Notes: generated by a model not told the origin, from the letters alone. DNA of 41,918 nt from an uncultured Gammaproteobacteria bacterium (GCA_913045055.1 CAJWPI010000013.1:1-41918); one strand, 5' to 3'. Numbered from the stretch's first letter, positions 1-8,088 are shown. Made by a program: numbers and translations.

Positions 1-55
1 AGATCTTATGGCAGAGTACTGGTGGACGCGGGTTCAATTCCCGCCGCCTCCACCA
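1..55 (+). ncRNA. ssrA: tmRNA (ssrA), 3' end only
   Basis: The window opens inside the tRNA-like 3' domain of transfer-messenger RNA, which rescues stalled ribosomes by trans-translation. A T arm is visible: stem GCGGG (28-32) pairs with CCCGC (40-44) around the loop TTCAATT, followed by a 3' acceptor strand and an encoded CCA at 53-55. The run from GTGGACGCGGGTTC to the CCA matches the conserved 3' end of proteobacterial tmRNA rather than an ordinary tRNA. The tag-encoding part and 5' end lie outside the window, so the tag peptide cannot be read. No terminator hairpin follows; a small membrane-protein gene starts 20 bases downstream. Confidence 0.85.
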
Positions 56-75
56 CAAAGTATTATTATATTTAT

Positions 76-564
76 ATGAGTGAACAGGACATACTTATAG
101 CACTAGCCCAAATATCTATTGCTTTGGCGGGATTCTCCGCTGTAGCAGCTACCTTCGGAAAAAAATGGTCTGATACTAAAAGAGAACAACTAACAACTTT
201 ATTGGTGCATAGCGGATTCGTATTATTTGCATCTTTGATACCTTTAATCTTTTCTGAATCTGGAGAAACTATTAGGAACCCAGAAAACTATGCTGCCCAA
301 TGGGTTATTTTTAGCAGACTCTATGTTTATTTGGGATCGTTTTACCTCATTTATAATATTTACAAGAAAATAAAAATGAAATTAAGTTGGTCTTTATTGA
401 ATTACATCTCCTTCATCTCTTTTATTGTAGTTATAGGTTTTCAAATTATTAACATACTGCATGTACAAAGTTCTTATTTATATAACCTAGCCCTAACCAC
501 AAATCTAGCTTATGGCTTTATAGCATTTGTTAGCCTAGTGATTCCAAAAACTGAAGAAAATTAA
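76..564 (+). CDS. Small integral membrane protein of unknown function
   Basis: I do not recognise this 162-residue protein. Hydrophobic stretches at about residues 5-27, 40-60, 75-95, 105-128 and 136-157 suggest four or five transmembrane helices joined by short loops, with a charged first loop (KKWSDTKRE) and a short charged C terminus. The reading frame is open upstream to position 22, but that part lies inside the tmRNA T arm, so I chose the ATG at 76 (MSEQDILIALAQ). No clear Shine-Dalgarno sequence precedes it. It follows tmRNA directly and converges on the SMP-30-like gene with only 7 bases between the stop codons. No catalytic motif is visible, and a link to trans-translation cannot be claimed from position alone. 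Confidence 0.7.
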   Translation: MSEQDILIALAQISIALAGFSAVAATFGKKWSDTKREQLTTLLVHSGFVLFASLIPLIFSESGETIRNPENYAAQWVIFSRLYVYLGSFYLIYNIYKKIKMKLSWSLLNYISFISFIVVIGFQIINILHVQSSYLYNLALTTNLAYGFIAFVSLVIPKTEEN

Positions 565-571
565 TTTCTTT

Positions 572-1438
572 TTAAGGAAGACCTGCTCTGGGGACTTGAA
601 CTTCTATAGTTTCTATCCTTGCTGATCGTTCCTCTAAACAATCCTTTTGGTTTGAACTGTTAGCAGTTGAAATAAAGAGTGTGCGACCTTCTTTGCCTCC
701 CAACATACAGGCAAATGCACTTTGAGATAATTCTACTTTATCTAATAAAGCCCCTCCTTCTTCAATTCTAATAACATCATTAGTTGAAGGAGAAGCAACC
801 CAAATTGCTCCATCCGCATCAAGGCAAATCCCATCAGGTAACGGAGAATAACCTTCTTCTATAAGGTTTAGATCAGCCCATACTCTTCTATTGGTCAGAG
901 TAGCGTCTTCTTCGATATCAAAAGCAGTCAATCTTGAAGCAAAAGTTTCTCCAACAATAAGAGTTTTTCCGTCAGGAGATATAACCGTTCCATTTGGAAA
1001 TAATAGTCCATTAGCTACTTCAGTAGGTTCTTGACCTGGTTTTACTAGGATTAAATTGGTTGCTTGAACATCATCCCCTGACATCAAATCAAATCCAAAA
1101 TTGCCTATGTATGCATTTCCCATGCTATCAACAACCATATCGTTGCAATGATAAGAAGCCAACTTACTTAAATCTGCAACTTCACTTAATTCTTTGTCAG
1201 TAGATAGTTGCATTAATTTTCTGTCATTCATAGAAACAATAAGTAAAGTCCCATCTGGTAACCAACCTAATCCAGATGGTTGATATGGTGTTTCAGTAAT
1301 AATTTCCATATTACCTTTTAAGTCAACTGCCAAGACTTTATGGGTATAAAAATCAGAAAAATATAATTTGTCGTGATGCCACCTAGGCCCTTCTGTAAAT
1401 GTTAATCCTTGTACCAAGGTCTCAGTTTTTCTTGTCAT
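572..1438 (-). CDS. SMP-30/gluconolactonase-like beta-propeller protein
   Basis: A 288-residue protein of the SMP-30/gluconolactonase/LRE family, six-bladed beta-propellers that bind one divalent metal and usually open sugar lactones or related esters. The expected metal-ligand positions are visible: E16 in TEGPRWH, N99 in HCNDMVVD, N149 in LFPNGTVISPDGK and D202 in LPDGICLDADGAIW. Length fits the family. There is no signal peptide, so it is probably cytoplasmic. A strong AAGGAG (1448-1453, complement) lies 9 bases before the ATG. It is divergent from a luciferase-like oxidoreductase across 79 bases, so the two may share control. The substrate cannot be assigned: lactonase and esterase activities are both known in this family. 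Confidence 0.85.
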   Translation of the reverse strand: MTRKTETLVQGLTFTEGPRWHHDKLYFSDFYTHKVLAVDLKGNMEIITETPYQPSGLGWLPDGTLLIVSMNDRKLMQLSTDKELSEVADLSKLASYHCNDMVVDSMGNAYIGNFGFDLMSGDDVQATNLILVKPGQEPTEVANGLLFPNGTVISPDGKTLIVGETFASRLTAFDIEEDATLTNRRVWADLNLIEEGYSPLPDGICLDADGAIWVASPSTNDVIRIEEGGALLDKVELSQSAFACMLGGKEGRTLFISTANSSNQKDCLEERSARIETIEVQVPRAGLP

Positions 1439-1517
1439 AGAATTTTTCTCCTTTGTAATAAATAGATATTTACCAATAAAATAGAATAAAGCAAACTAAT
1501 AGTAACTAAGGAGAAAT

Positions 1518-2324
1518 ATGCATATAGGGGTAGTAATAAGAAATATGGGTGATCTATCTACAAGAGAAATCATGAAAGCTGCTGCTCTAGGAGCTGAAGA
1601 AAGAAAATTTGAATCCATATGGGTAGTGGATCATATAGCTATCCCTCCAGATGATTCAGAAGGATCCGGAGGCAGATATGTAGACATTTTAACTACCTTA
1701 GCTTGGTTAGCAGGGATTACCTCAACAATAAATTTAGGTAGTGGAGTGCTTATAGCTCCATACAGAAGTTTACTACCTACTGCAAAACAAATAGCAAGTA
1801 TCCAGGAGCTTTCAAATAATAGGCTTCTTTTAGGTATAGGTCTGGGTTGGATGGAAGCAGAGTTTAAAGCTTTAGGAATCGATAGAAAAGACAGAGGAAA
1901 AATTACAGATGAATTCTTAACATTTATGAATAAAGCATTCAATGAAGATGAGATGGAGTTAAATGGTCAAAAATTTTTATTTAAACCTAGACCTACAAAA
2001 CCTTTACTCTACATTGCCGGATCTAAAGATTACTCGATAAAAAGGGCTGTAAAACACGGGGATGGTTGGATCCCTATAGCAAGAGAACCAGAAGATTTAA
2101 TAGAGAGTCTAGGTGAATATAAAAAACTTTGTGATTTTACAAGTAAGTCAACTGACAAAATTAGTGTTGTGAGTTGGATAAACCCAAAAGATAAAGCTAG
2201 AAGCGCAGAGAAACTTAAAAAATTTAAAAGTATGGGTATAGAAAGACTAATCTGTGGTCTTCAATATAATAACGTTGATGATTACCTAAAACAGCTAGAT
2301 TTATTGAAATCTCTGAAGATCTAA
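1518..2324 (+). CDS. Luciferase-like (LLM) flavin/F420-type oxidoreductase
   Basis: This 268-residue TIM-barrel protein belongs to the bacterial luciferase-like monooxygenase superfamily, in the group usually annotated as LLM class F420-dependent oxidoreductase. Typical sequence is present: an N-terminal MHIGVVIRNMG strand, ESIWVVDHIAIP (about residues 32-43), a GSGVLIAPYRSLLPTAKQIASIQ stretch across residues 75-97, and GIGLGWMEAEFKALG (105-119). AAGGAG lies at 1508-1513, 4 bases before the ATG. Nothing in the window shows that the organism makes F420, so FMN is a possible cofactor. Its place opposite an SMP-30-like hydrolase suggests oxidation and hydrolysis of some small organic substrate, which is inference only. 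Confidence 0.85.
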   Translation: MHIGVVIRNMGDLSTREIMKAAALGAEERKFESIWVVDHIAIPPDDSEGSGGRYVDILTTLAWLAGITSTINLGSGVLIAPYRSLLPTAKQIASIQELSNNRLLLGIGLGWMEAEFKALGIDRKDRGKITDEFLTFMNKAFNEDEMELNGQKFLFKPRPTKPLLYIAGSKDYSIKRAVKHGDGWIPIAREPEDLIESLGEYKKLCDFTSKSTDKISVVSWINPKDKARSAEKLKKFKSMGIERLICGLQYNNVDDYLKQLDLLKSLKI

Positions 2325-2341
2325 ATAACAATAAAGTAAGA

Positions 2342-3391
2342 TTAATTCACCACTTTGTCTAAAGATTGAATTACCATTTCTGGTGTTATATAACAAAGAC
2401 AATTTTTAGATTTTCCTTTCAGATGGCCATGAATTGAACATAACTGTTCATCACCCTTCCTAGAAATAACACCTATTTTCTCTGACCAAGGTCTCCAGTT
2501 TTCTGACCTGGTAGGCCCAAATAAAGTGACTCCAGGAGTATTAACCGCTGCAGCTATGTGAGATGCCACAGAATCAAGCCCTACAAAAAATTTAGCACCT
2601 TCAATTAAGGCAGCTAAATCAAAAAGAGTGGTTTTTCCCCCCAAGTCTATAATCTCACTATTTGATAAATTATTTATAGATTGTAAGTATTCTTTTTCTT
2701 CACTATTAGGCCCTGACGTCATAACTACTTTCATACCTAAATTGCTGTAATGATCAGCTAAGAAAGCAAAAGACTCTTGTTTCCACTGCTTAACATTTCT
2801 CCTAGATACAGGATGGAGAACGCAGTAATTATCCTTTATCGATTGATCCTTAATAAAACCATTTACCCAGGCTTTTGACTCTTCTGGAATATCTATTCTT
2901 AACTCAGAATCTCCATGAACAGTTTTGATTCCTAGGGTTTCTAAAGCACTAAGATTTCTTTCAATAATATGCCTATTTCCTGCTTCAGGAAAAATCTTAC
3001 TAAAACTATTTATCCAAAAAGACTTTCTTCTCTTTTTATCATCTACAGCAGCTGTTTTATTTACTTTAATACACCTAGATAAAAGAGCTACTCTCCACTG
3101 AGTAGTCAAGAATAAACCAAAATCATAGTTGTTCTTTCTTAATCTCCTAATTAAGTTAAACTCCTTAAAAAGTCTCTTAAATAAAGATATTTCAGAAGAT
3201 TGATGGGCCTCAAAAATATTTTGTATTCGAGAATCGTTTTCAACAATAGTCCCTGTACCTTTATAAACTAACAAGTCAATTGCTGATTCTGGGTAGACTC
3301 TTTTAATGCAATTAATGATAGGAATAGTTAAGAGTATATCTCCATGAAATCTTAGGGCACATATTAAAAATCTTTTTCTATTCTTGCTCAT
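2342..3391 (-). CDS. Glycosyltransferase family 9, lipopolysaccharide heptosyltransferase-like
   Basis: A GT-B fold glycosyltransferase of family 9, the family of ADP-heptose:LPS heptosyltransferases. The N terminus (FLICALRFHGDILLTIPII) matches the acceptor-domain start of these enzymes. VLHPVSRRNVKQW and GLDSVASHIAAAVNTPGVTL match the donor-site motifs, and the C-terminal CSIHG/CLCYITPEMV region resembles the WaaQ (heptosyltransferase III) branch. It probably adds a heptose to the inner core of LPS at the cytoplasmic face of the inner membrane. The frame is open to an upstream ATG at 3427 (361 aa), but that codon lies in the rpsT -10 box; the ATG at 3391 (349 aa) gives the usual family N terminus. 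The start remains uncertain because neither has a strong ribosome binding site. Confidence 0.8.
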   Translation of the reverse strand: MSKNRKRFLICALRFHGDILLTIPIINCIKRVYPESAIDLLVYKGTGTIVENDSRIQNIFEAHQSSEISLFKRLFKEFNLIRRLRKNNYDFGLFLTTQWRVALLSRCIKVNKTAAVDDKKRRKSFWINSFSKIFPEAGNRHIIERNLSALETLGIKTVHGDSELRIDIPEESKAWVNGFIKDQSIKDNYCVLHPVSRRNVKQWKQESFAFLADHYSNLGMKVVMTSGPNSEEKEYLQSINNLSNSEIIDLGGKTTLFDLAALIEGAKFFVGLDSVASHIAAAVNTPGVTLFGPTRSENWRPWSEKIGVISRKGDEQLCSIHGHLKGKSKNCLCYITPEMVIQSLDKVVN

Positions 3392-3401
3392 CACTATCAA
3401 C

Positions 3402-3430
3402 TTGACTACAGTCCTTAAAGAAAGCATTAT
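3402..3430 (+). promoter_or_regulatory. Promoter of rpsT, overlapping the 5' end of the glycosyltransferase gene
   Basis: TTGACT (3402-3407) and CATTAT (3425-3430) are separated by exactly 17 bases, a good sigma70-type promoter. GCGTGCC follows the -10 box directly, a G/C-rich discriminator of the kind linked to ppGpp/DksA control. The predicted transcript would start near 3437, leaving an rpsT leader of about 20 bases. The elements are read directly from the sequence; activity is inference. Confidence 0.7.
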
Positions 3431-3457
3431 GCGTGCCTCTGTGAGTAAGACAAGTAT

Positions 3458-3718
3458 ATGGCAAATATAAAATCAGCTATAAAAAGAGCAAGGCAGAACA
3501 AAAAAAGAAATATTCTAAAAAGTTCTCAAAGATCTGCTGTTAGAACTGCTGTTAAAATAGTAGAAAATGCTATAGAAAAAAAAGATAAGAAAGTAGCTTC
3601 TGAAGCCCTCTTAGATGCCAATAAAGTCTTGGATAGGATGGCAGGAAAAAAAGTAATTACTCCTAATAAAGCAGCTAGAACTAAATCTCGATTAAATAAA
3701 AAAGTTAAAGTTCTTTAA
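3458..3718 (+). CDS. rpsT: 30S ribosomal protein S20
   Basis: The 86-residue lysine- and arginine-rich protein MANIKSAIKRARQNKKRN... is a full-length S20 (87 residues in E. coli). It is a three-helix bundle that binds 16S rRNA early in 30S assembly, at the base of the body. It is a single gene with its own promoter at 3402-3430, transcribed away from the glycosyltransferase. Its stop codon overlaps that of proB by 4 bases (3715-3718), so the two genes meet tail to tail with no space for a separate terminator. The ribosome binding site is weak, as is often seen for S20 genes. Confidence 0.97.
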   Translation: MANIKSAIKRARQNKKRNILKSSQRSAVRTAVKIVENAIEKKDKKVASEALLDANKVLDRMAGKKVITPNKAARTKSRLNKKVKVL

Positions 3719-4830
3719 CTTAAGATTAAATTATCTCTATGCACTACTTCCTCTTCAGAGGGATAACCCAACTCTTCTAAAACTTCTTCTGATCTTTTTC
3801 CTTTGATTTTTATTAACTCTTCTGAGCTAAAATTTGATAAGCCTCTTGCTACCTCGCTTCCTTTGCTATCTAAACAAATAATTAGAGAACCTCTTTTAAT
3901 TTCTCCCTGTACCTCTTTTATTCCAACAGGCAGCAGACTGCTTCCTTTAAGAGAAATTGCATTAATAGCTCCCTCATCAAGCACTATTCTTCCTGAAGGA
4001 GAACCTTGAGAAGCAATCCATAGTTTTCTTGAAGCTAACTTTCTTTTTTTACTTATTAATGATGTGCCAGCATTTTTTCCTTTGAAAACATCATTTAAAG
4101 TATCTTTCTCTCTACCATCTACCACAAAAGCCTCTGCTCCTGAATCAACGGCTAACTTACATGCTCTAATCTTAGTTTTTATCCCCCCTCTTCCTAGAAC
4201 ACCTGATGAACCCTCCATAAGCTTTTTTAGATCAATCTTTTTACTATCAAAATCTATCGAAGGAATTAATTTAGCTAACTTATCTACTTTTGGATCTGAT
4301 TCACATATGCCCTTTTGATCGGTAAGAATAATAAGTTTATCAGCGCTAACTAATCCTGCTAAAGCACCTGCTAACATATCATTATCACCAAAAGTTATTT
4401 CTTCAGTAGCAACACTATCGTTCTCATTAACTATAGGTATAACTCCTAGAACTAATAAGGCTTGTAGACTTCTTCTGGAGTTTAAATATCTTTCTCTGTT
4501 GGCGATATCATCGTGACTAACCAAAACTTGAGCTGTTTTTAAATTTAGCTTACTAAATCGACGTTCATAATTATTTATTAAACCTACCTGCCCTACTGCT
4601 GCTGTTGCTTGAAGCATGTTTAGAGTAGCTGGTCTTTCTTTTAAATCTAACTCAAACATACCCTTCGCTATGGCACCAGAAGAAACAATAATTACTTCAA
4701 TATTATTTTTAATCAATTCATGAACTTGGGAAACTAGGTTTTTAATGAATAATTCATTTATTCCCTCTTGTTCACCAGTAACAAGACTACTACCAGCTTT
4801 AATTACCCACCTTTCTTTATTATTACTCAT
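3715..4830 (-). CDS. proB: Glutamate 5-kinase with C-terminal PUA domain
   Basis: ProB phosphorylates L-glutamate with ATP to gamma-glutamyl phosphate, the first step of proline synthesis. The 371 residues comprise an amino acid kinase domain (to about residue 260) with VIKAGSSLVTGE near the N terminus, IIVSSGAIAKG (about 46-56) and ENDSVATEEITFGDNDMLAG (about 137-156), then a PUA domain from about residue 275. Length is normal (367 in E. coli). It is last in rplU-rpmA-obgE-proB and its start overlaps the obgE stop by 8 bases, which suggests translational coupling. proA is not in the window. Feedback inhibition by proline is known for the family but cannot be judged here. Confidence 0.96.
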   Translation of the reverse strand: MSNNKERWVIKAGSSLVTGEQEGINELFIKNLVSQVHELIKNNIEVIIVSSGAIAKGMFELDLKERPATLNMLQATAAVGQVGLINNYERRFSKLNLKTAQVLVSHDDIANRERYLNSRRSLQALLVLGVIPIVNENDSVATEEITFGDNDMLAGALAGLVSADKLIILTDQKGICESDPKVDKLAKLIPSIDFDSKKIDLKKLMEGSSGVLGRGGIKTKIRACKLAVDSGAEAFVVDGREKDTLNDVFKGKNAGTSLISKKRKLASRKLWIASQGSPSGRIVLDEGAINAISLKGSSLLPVGIKEVQGEIKRGSLIICLDSKGSEVARGLSNFSSEELIKIKGKRSEEVLEELGYPSEEEVVHRDNLILS

Positions 4831-5836
4831 GAAGATTTTCCAAAAATTTACCTAAATCTTTTATTAGATAATCTATATCCTTCTTAAGTGTCGCTGAAAC
4901 AGAATATATTTTCATTGTTTTTGTAAAATGAGTTTCCAATTCTTGTACTATTTCTTCAATAGTCTTGCTGTCTAGTAAATCAATTTTATTCAAAACTAAC
5001 CAACCCAACCTTTTCGTAAGATTTCTGTCGAAAGCTTCTAATTCATTTGTTAATAACTTAACTTCTTTAATTACTTCTGAAGCATCTTTTTGAAAAATAT
5101 CTACAACAAGCAAAATTACCTTGGTTCTAGATAAATGCTTTAAAAATTTTAATCCCAAACCCTTTCCTTTAGATGCCCCTGCTATAAGTCCTGGAATATC
5201 TGAAATTACAAAACTGGCATAGTTTGGAAGACTTACTACTCCCAAGGTTGGATTTAAGGTTGTAAATTCATAATCAGCAATCTTTGGTGTAGCATTCGAC
5301 GCAGCATTTACCAAAGAAGACTTCCCTGCATTGGGCTTACCAAGAAGTCCTACATCAGCTAAAACCTTTAATTCCATTCTGAGGGATCTTTCTTGTCCTT
5401 CACTACCTTCAGTAATTTTTTTTGGAGAACGGTTTTTTGAACTTTTATACTTTGCATTACCGTTGCCTCCTTTTCCACCAGAAACAATTTCTATCTCATC
5501 TAAGTTACCTTTTAAATCAATTATTTCTTCATTAATTAAATTATCATAAATGACTGTTCCACAAGGAACTTCAATAACTAAATCTTCTCCATCAGCACCA
5601 GATCTATTTCTACTCTGACCTTTAGAACCACCCTTTGCTGAAAATTTTTCCTTATGTCTAAAATCATACAAAGTATTTAATCCTTCTTTTGCCCTTATAA
5701 ATATACTGCCCCCTTTACCTCCATCTCCCCCATCTGGTCCTCCTCGGGGTAAATTCTTCTCTCTTCTAAAGCTCATGCATCCATTACCACCCTTACCAGC
5801 AGTAACTTCTATGACAACTTCGTCAATGAAATTCAT
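4823..5836 (-). CDS. obgE: Obg/CgtA family GTPase, ribosome assembly
   Basis: Obg is an essential GTPase that binds the 50S subunit late in assembly and is tied to the stringent response. Residues 1-158 form the glycine-rich Obg fold (GKGGNGCMSFRREKNLPRGG). The G domain follows with G1 GKPNAGKSS (166-174), G3 DIPG (213-216) and G4 NKID (283-286). At 337 residues it lacks the acidic C-terminal tail of the 390-residue E. coli protein; this short form is common. The gene lies 31 bases after rpmA with AGGAGG-like sequence in the gap, and overlaps proB by 8 bases. Linkage to rplU and rpmA, two 50S protein genes, is widely conserved. Confidence 0.96.
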   Translation of the reverse strand: MNFIDEVVIEVTAGKGGNGCMSFRREKNLPRGGPDGGDGGKGGSIFIRAKEGLNTLYDFRHKEKFSAKGGSKGQSRNRSGADGEDLVIEVPCGTVIYDNLINEEIIDLKGNLDEIEIVSGGKGGNGNAKYKSSKNRSPKKITEGSEGQERSLRMELKVLADVGLLGKPNAGKSSLVNAASNATPKIADYEFTTLNPTLGVVSLPNYASFVISDIPGLIAGASKGKGLGLKFLKHLSRTKVILLVVDIFQKDASEVIKEVKLLTNELEAFDRNLTKRLGWLVLNKIDLLDSKTIEEIVQELETHFTKTMKIYSVSATLKKDIDYLIKDLGKFLENLHE

Positions 5837-5867
5837 TGATTTACTCTAATACCAGGAGGAGACAACC

Positions 5868-6125
5868 CTATGAGGGTTCTACATTGACAAATTGACGTAA
5901 CTTGGGACCTTTTTTTGCAAAAGACACTTTTCCTTCAATTTTTGCGAAAAGTGTATGATCCTTTCCACAACCAACATTCTTTCCGGGGTGAAATTTAGTA
6001 CCTCTTTGACGTAAAATTATGGCTCCAGCAGATATCTTCTCACCACCAAAAACTTTCACTCCCAATCTTTTAGATTGAGAATCTCTACCATTTCTGCTAC
6101 TACCGCCTGCTTTTTTATGTGCCAT
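5868..6125 (-). CDS. rpmA: 50S ribosomal protein L27
   Basis: L27 sits near the peptidyl transferase centre, where its flexible N terminus reaches the P-site tRNA. The 85-residue sequence begins [20 protein letters not shown], the canonical proteobacterial form, starting directly with the tail and with no Firmicute-type cleaved extension. Length equals E. coli L27. It follows rplU after 8 bases and precedes obgE, so the three are probably cotranscribed from the promoter near 6477-6505. Confidence 0.98.
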   Translation of the reverse strand: MAHKKAGGSSRNGRDSQSKRLGVKVFGGEKISAGAIILRQRGTKFHPGKNVGCGKDHTLFAKIEGKVSFAKKGPKLRQFVNVEPS

Positions 6126-6133
6126 CTGTCTTT

Positions 6134-6442
6134 TTAGTTAATTTTCTCTATTAAAACTTCAGTTAGAGCCTGCCTATGTCCGATTGTTCTTCTATAGTCT
6201 TTCCGTCTTTTCATCTTAAACACTCTCATCTTTTTTCCTCTAAGATGCTTAGTAATTTTAGCAGTTACCTTAACATTTTCCAGAAAAGGAGTTCCTATTT
6301 TGGAGTCCTTACCATCATACACCATTAGGACTTTATCAAATTCTATCTTCTCACCCTCTGCCTGGGGTAATGATTCAAGGAGAACAACATCTCCCTCAGA
6401 AACTTTGTGTTGTTTCCCGCCGCTTTCGATTACAGCAATCAT
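6134..6442 (-). CDS. rplU: 50S ribosomal protein L21
   Basis: The 102-residue protein starting [20 protein letters not shown] is L21, a small beta-barrel protein binding 23S rRNA and contacting L20. Length matches E. coli (103). The C-terminal [14 protein letters not shown] segment is the typical rRNA-binding extension. TAGGAG precedes the start by about 5 bases. It is the first gene of rplU-rpmA-obgE-proB and is divergent from ispB, an arrangement conserved in gammaproteobacteria. Confidence 0.98.
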   Translation of the reverse strand: MIAVIESGGKQHKVSEGDVVLLESLPQAEGEKIEFDKVLMVYDGKDSKIGTPFLENVKVTAKITKHLRGKKMRVFKMKRRKDYRRTIGHRQALTEVLIEKIN

Positions 6443-6476
6443 ATAGTACTCCTAAAGTGAGAATGTAAGGGAGCGC

Positions 6477-6505
6477 ACTATACGAAAAACCTAACTTAAC
6501 CGCAA
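6477..6505 (-). promoter_or_regulatory. Promoter of the rplU-rpmA-obgE-proB operon
   Basis: On the minus strand TTGCGG (6500-6505) and TATAGT (6477-6482) are spaced by 17 bases, followed by GCGCTCC. The -10 box is strong; the -35 box matches only at TTG. The expected start near 6470 gives a leader of about 27 bases containing the rplU ribosome binding site. The G/C-rich discriminator is typical of promoters under stringent control. Confidence 0.6.
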
Positions 6506-6512
6506 TAAAAAG

Positions 6513-6533
6513 AATCTAATTTACAGTTAGATT
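6513..6533. repeat. Perfect 7-bp inverted repeat between rplU and ispB
   Basis: AATCTAA (6513-6519) and its exact reverse complement TTAGATT (6527-6533) flank the 7-base spacer TTTACAG. The repeat lies just upstream of the rplU -35 box and about 30 bases before the ispB start, in the divergent promoter region. The half-sites could form a weak A/T-rich hairpin or an operator for a dimeric regulator. I know of no assigned regulator. Confidence 0.4.
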
Positions 6534-6564
6534 AAAATAGGAACCCATTAATCTCCAAAAAATT

Positions 6565-7518
6565 ATGGAACTACAGTGTATTGCTAAAGAAATAAAAAGT
6601 TTAGAAATCAAATTATCTGGTTTCATTACTTCCGAAATTAAATTAGCAACTGAAGTTGCTTCATATTTAATAGATTCCGGGGGTAAACGAATAAGACCAA
6701 TACTATGCATATTGACTGGTAAGGCCTTAGGTTATGAAAAAGATGATTTAATTACTCTGGCTTGTGCCATTGAGCTGTTACATACGGCTAGTCTAATTCA
6801 TGATGATGTTGTAGATAACAGTGAGATTAGAAGAGGAAAAAAGAGTATTCATAAGAAATGGGATAATGCCCATAGCGTTCTAGTTGGAGATTTTGTTTAT
6901 TCTAAAGCCTTCCAGTTGATGGCTTTAATAGGAAATAAAGAAGTAATTACATCCTTGTCTAACTCAACTAACAGAATATCTGAAGGAGAAATACTTCAAT
7001 TAACTATGGTAGAAAAGGAAATAAACCAAAAAGAATATTTTGAAATTATTGGAAGAAAAACTGCTGAGCTCTTTAAAGCCTCTGTTAAATGCGCTGCATT
7101 ATTAAGTGAAGCATCAGATAATCAACTTAAATCTATATCTCAATTTGGTTTCTCCTTAGGTATAGCCTTTCAATTAAAAGATGATTTATTAGATTACTTT
7201 GGTCATCAATCTGAGACTGGGAAAAAGTTAGGAAAAGACTTCGAAGAGGGTAAATTAACTCTTCCTCTAATAAAAACTTTAGAGTTAAGTTCTGAAAAAG
7301 ATGCTAAATTCATTAGAACTTCCCTGAAGGAGAAAAAAATTGAGAATTTTGAGGAAGTAAGGTCTATTATGGAAAACTCAGGGGCTATAGAGGAGATAAA
7401 AAATGAAATTAATAAATATTCTTTATCTTGCTTGTCTGGACTTAAGATTTTATCTACTTCTCCCTACCAAGAAACTCTCAAAGAAATAGTTATTGATCTT
7501 GATAAAAGAAAAGTCTAA
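6565..7518 (+). CDS. ispB: Long-chain polyprenyl diphosphate synthase (octaprenyl type)
   Basis: IspB extends farnesyl diphosphate with isopentenyl diphosphate units to make the side chain of ubiquinone. The 317-residue protein has the trans-prenyltransferase motifs: GGKRIRP (39-45), the first aspartate-rich motif DDVVD (80-84) followed by RRGKKS, and the second motif DDLLD (206-210). Length fits IspB (323 in E. coli) rather than the shorter farnesyl synthases. Product chain length cannot be read with certainty. The position divergent from rplU-rpmA is the classic gammaproteobacterial context. No clear ribosome binding site precedes the ATG, so the start is less certain than the function. Confidence 0.93.
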   Translation: MELQCIAKEIKSLEIKLSGFITSEIKLATEVASYLIDSGGKRIRPILCILTGKALGYEKDDLITLACAIELLHTASLIHDDVVDNSEIRRGKKSIHKKWDNAHSVLVGDFVYSKAFQLMALIGNKEVITSLSNSTNRISEGEILQLTMVEKEINQKEYFEIIGRKTAELFKASVKCAALLSEASDNQLKSISQFGFSLGIAFQLKDDLLDYFGHQSETGKKLGKDFEEGKLTLPLIKTLELSSEKDAKFIRTSLKEKKIENFEEVRSIMENSGAIEEIKNEINKYSLSCLSGLKILSTSPYQETLKEIVIDLDKRKV

Positions 7519-7566
7519 AAAAGGTAATATAATTTTATTGTATTATGTTGTTTCAAAAAGAATGTT

Positions 7567-8088
7567 ATGAATTTTAAACAGAAAGATAATTATAAATTTG
7601 AAGATTTAATATCTTGTGGAGAAGGTCTTTTATTTGGTGAGTTAAATGGAAGATTGCCCACACCCAATATGCTCATGTTTGACAGGATAAATTTAATAAC
7701 AGAAATAGGTGGAAAGTTTGATAGGGGTGAGATTATTGCTGAATTAGATATAAATTCAGACTTATGGTTTTTCGATTGTCATTTTAAAGAAGATCCAGTT
7801 ATGCCAGGGTGTCTAGGATTGGATGCAATGTGGCAGTTACTAGGATTCTTTTTATGTTGGTTAGGTAATCCTGGAAAAGGAAGAGCACTTGGAGTAAAAG
7901 AGGTTAAGTTTGCAGGACAAGTTTTACCTTCTTCAAAAAAGGTAACCTATAAGATAAATATAAAAAGAGTACTAAAGCAAAAACTGATAGTAGGCATAGC
8001 TGACGGTATCATGCTAGTGGATGGGAAGAAAATCTACTCTGCTAAAGGTCTTAGAGTAGGCTTATTTGAAGATACATCATATTTTTAG
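7567..8088 (+). CDS. fabA: 3-hydroxydecanoyl-[ACP] dehydratase/isomerase
   Basis: FabA dehydrates 3-hydroxydecanoyl-ACP and isomerises trans-2- to cis-3-decenoyl-ACP, the branch point of anaerobic unsaturated fatty acid synthesis. The hot-dog fold protein is 173 residues long (172 in E. coli). The active-site region [20 protein letters not shown] carries the catalytic H72 and D86. [17 protein letters not shown] and the ending [10 protein letters not shown] are also canonical. fabB follows after 14 bases, forming the fabAB pair that keeps membrane lipids fluid. The 48-base gap after ispB contains A/T-rich -10-like sequence (TATAAT at 7528-7533) but no good -35 box. Confidence 0.98.
   Translation: MNFKQKDNYKFEDLISCGEGLLFGELNGRLPTPNMLMFDRINLITEIGGKFDRGEIIAELDINSDLWFFDCHFKEDPVMPGCLGLDAMWQLLGFFLCWLGNPGKGRALGVKEVKFAGQVLPSSKKVTYKINIKRVLKQKLIVGIADGIMLVDGKKIYSAKGLRVGLFEDTSYF

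Noticed and set aside
22-75. Upstream extension of the membrane-protein frame from position 22
   Set aside because: It translates the tmRNA T arm and CCA end; the ATG at 76 is the first plausible start outside the RNA gene.
1631-1942. 103-codon frame opposite the LLM oxidoreductase
   Set aside because: Antisense shadow of a well-supported gene, with no ribosome binding site or recognisable domain.
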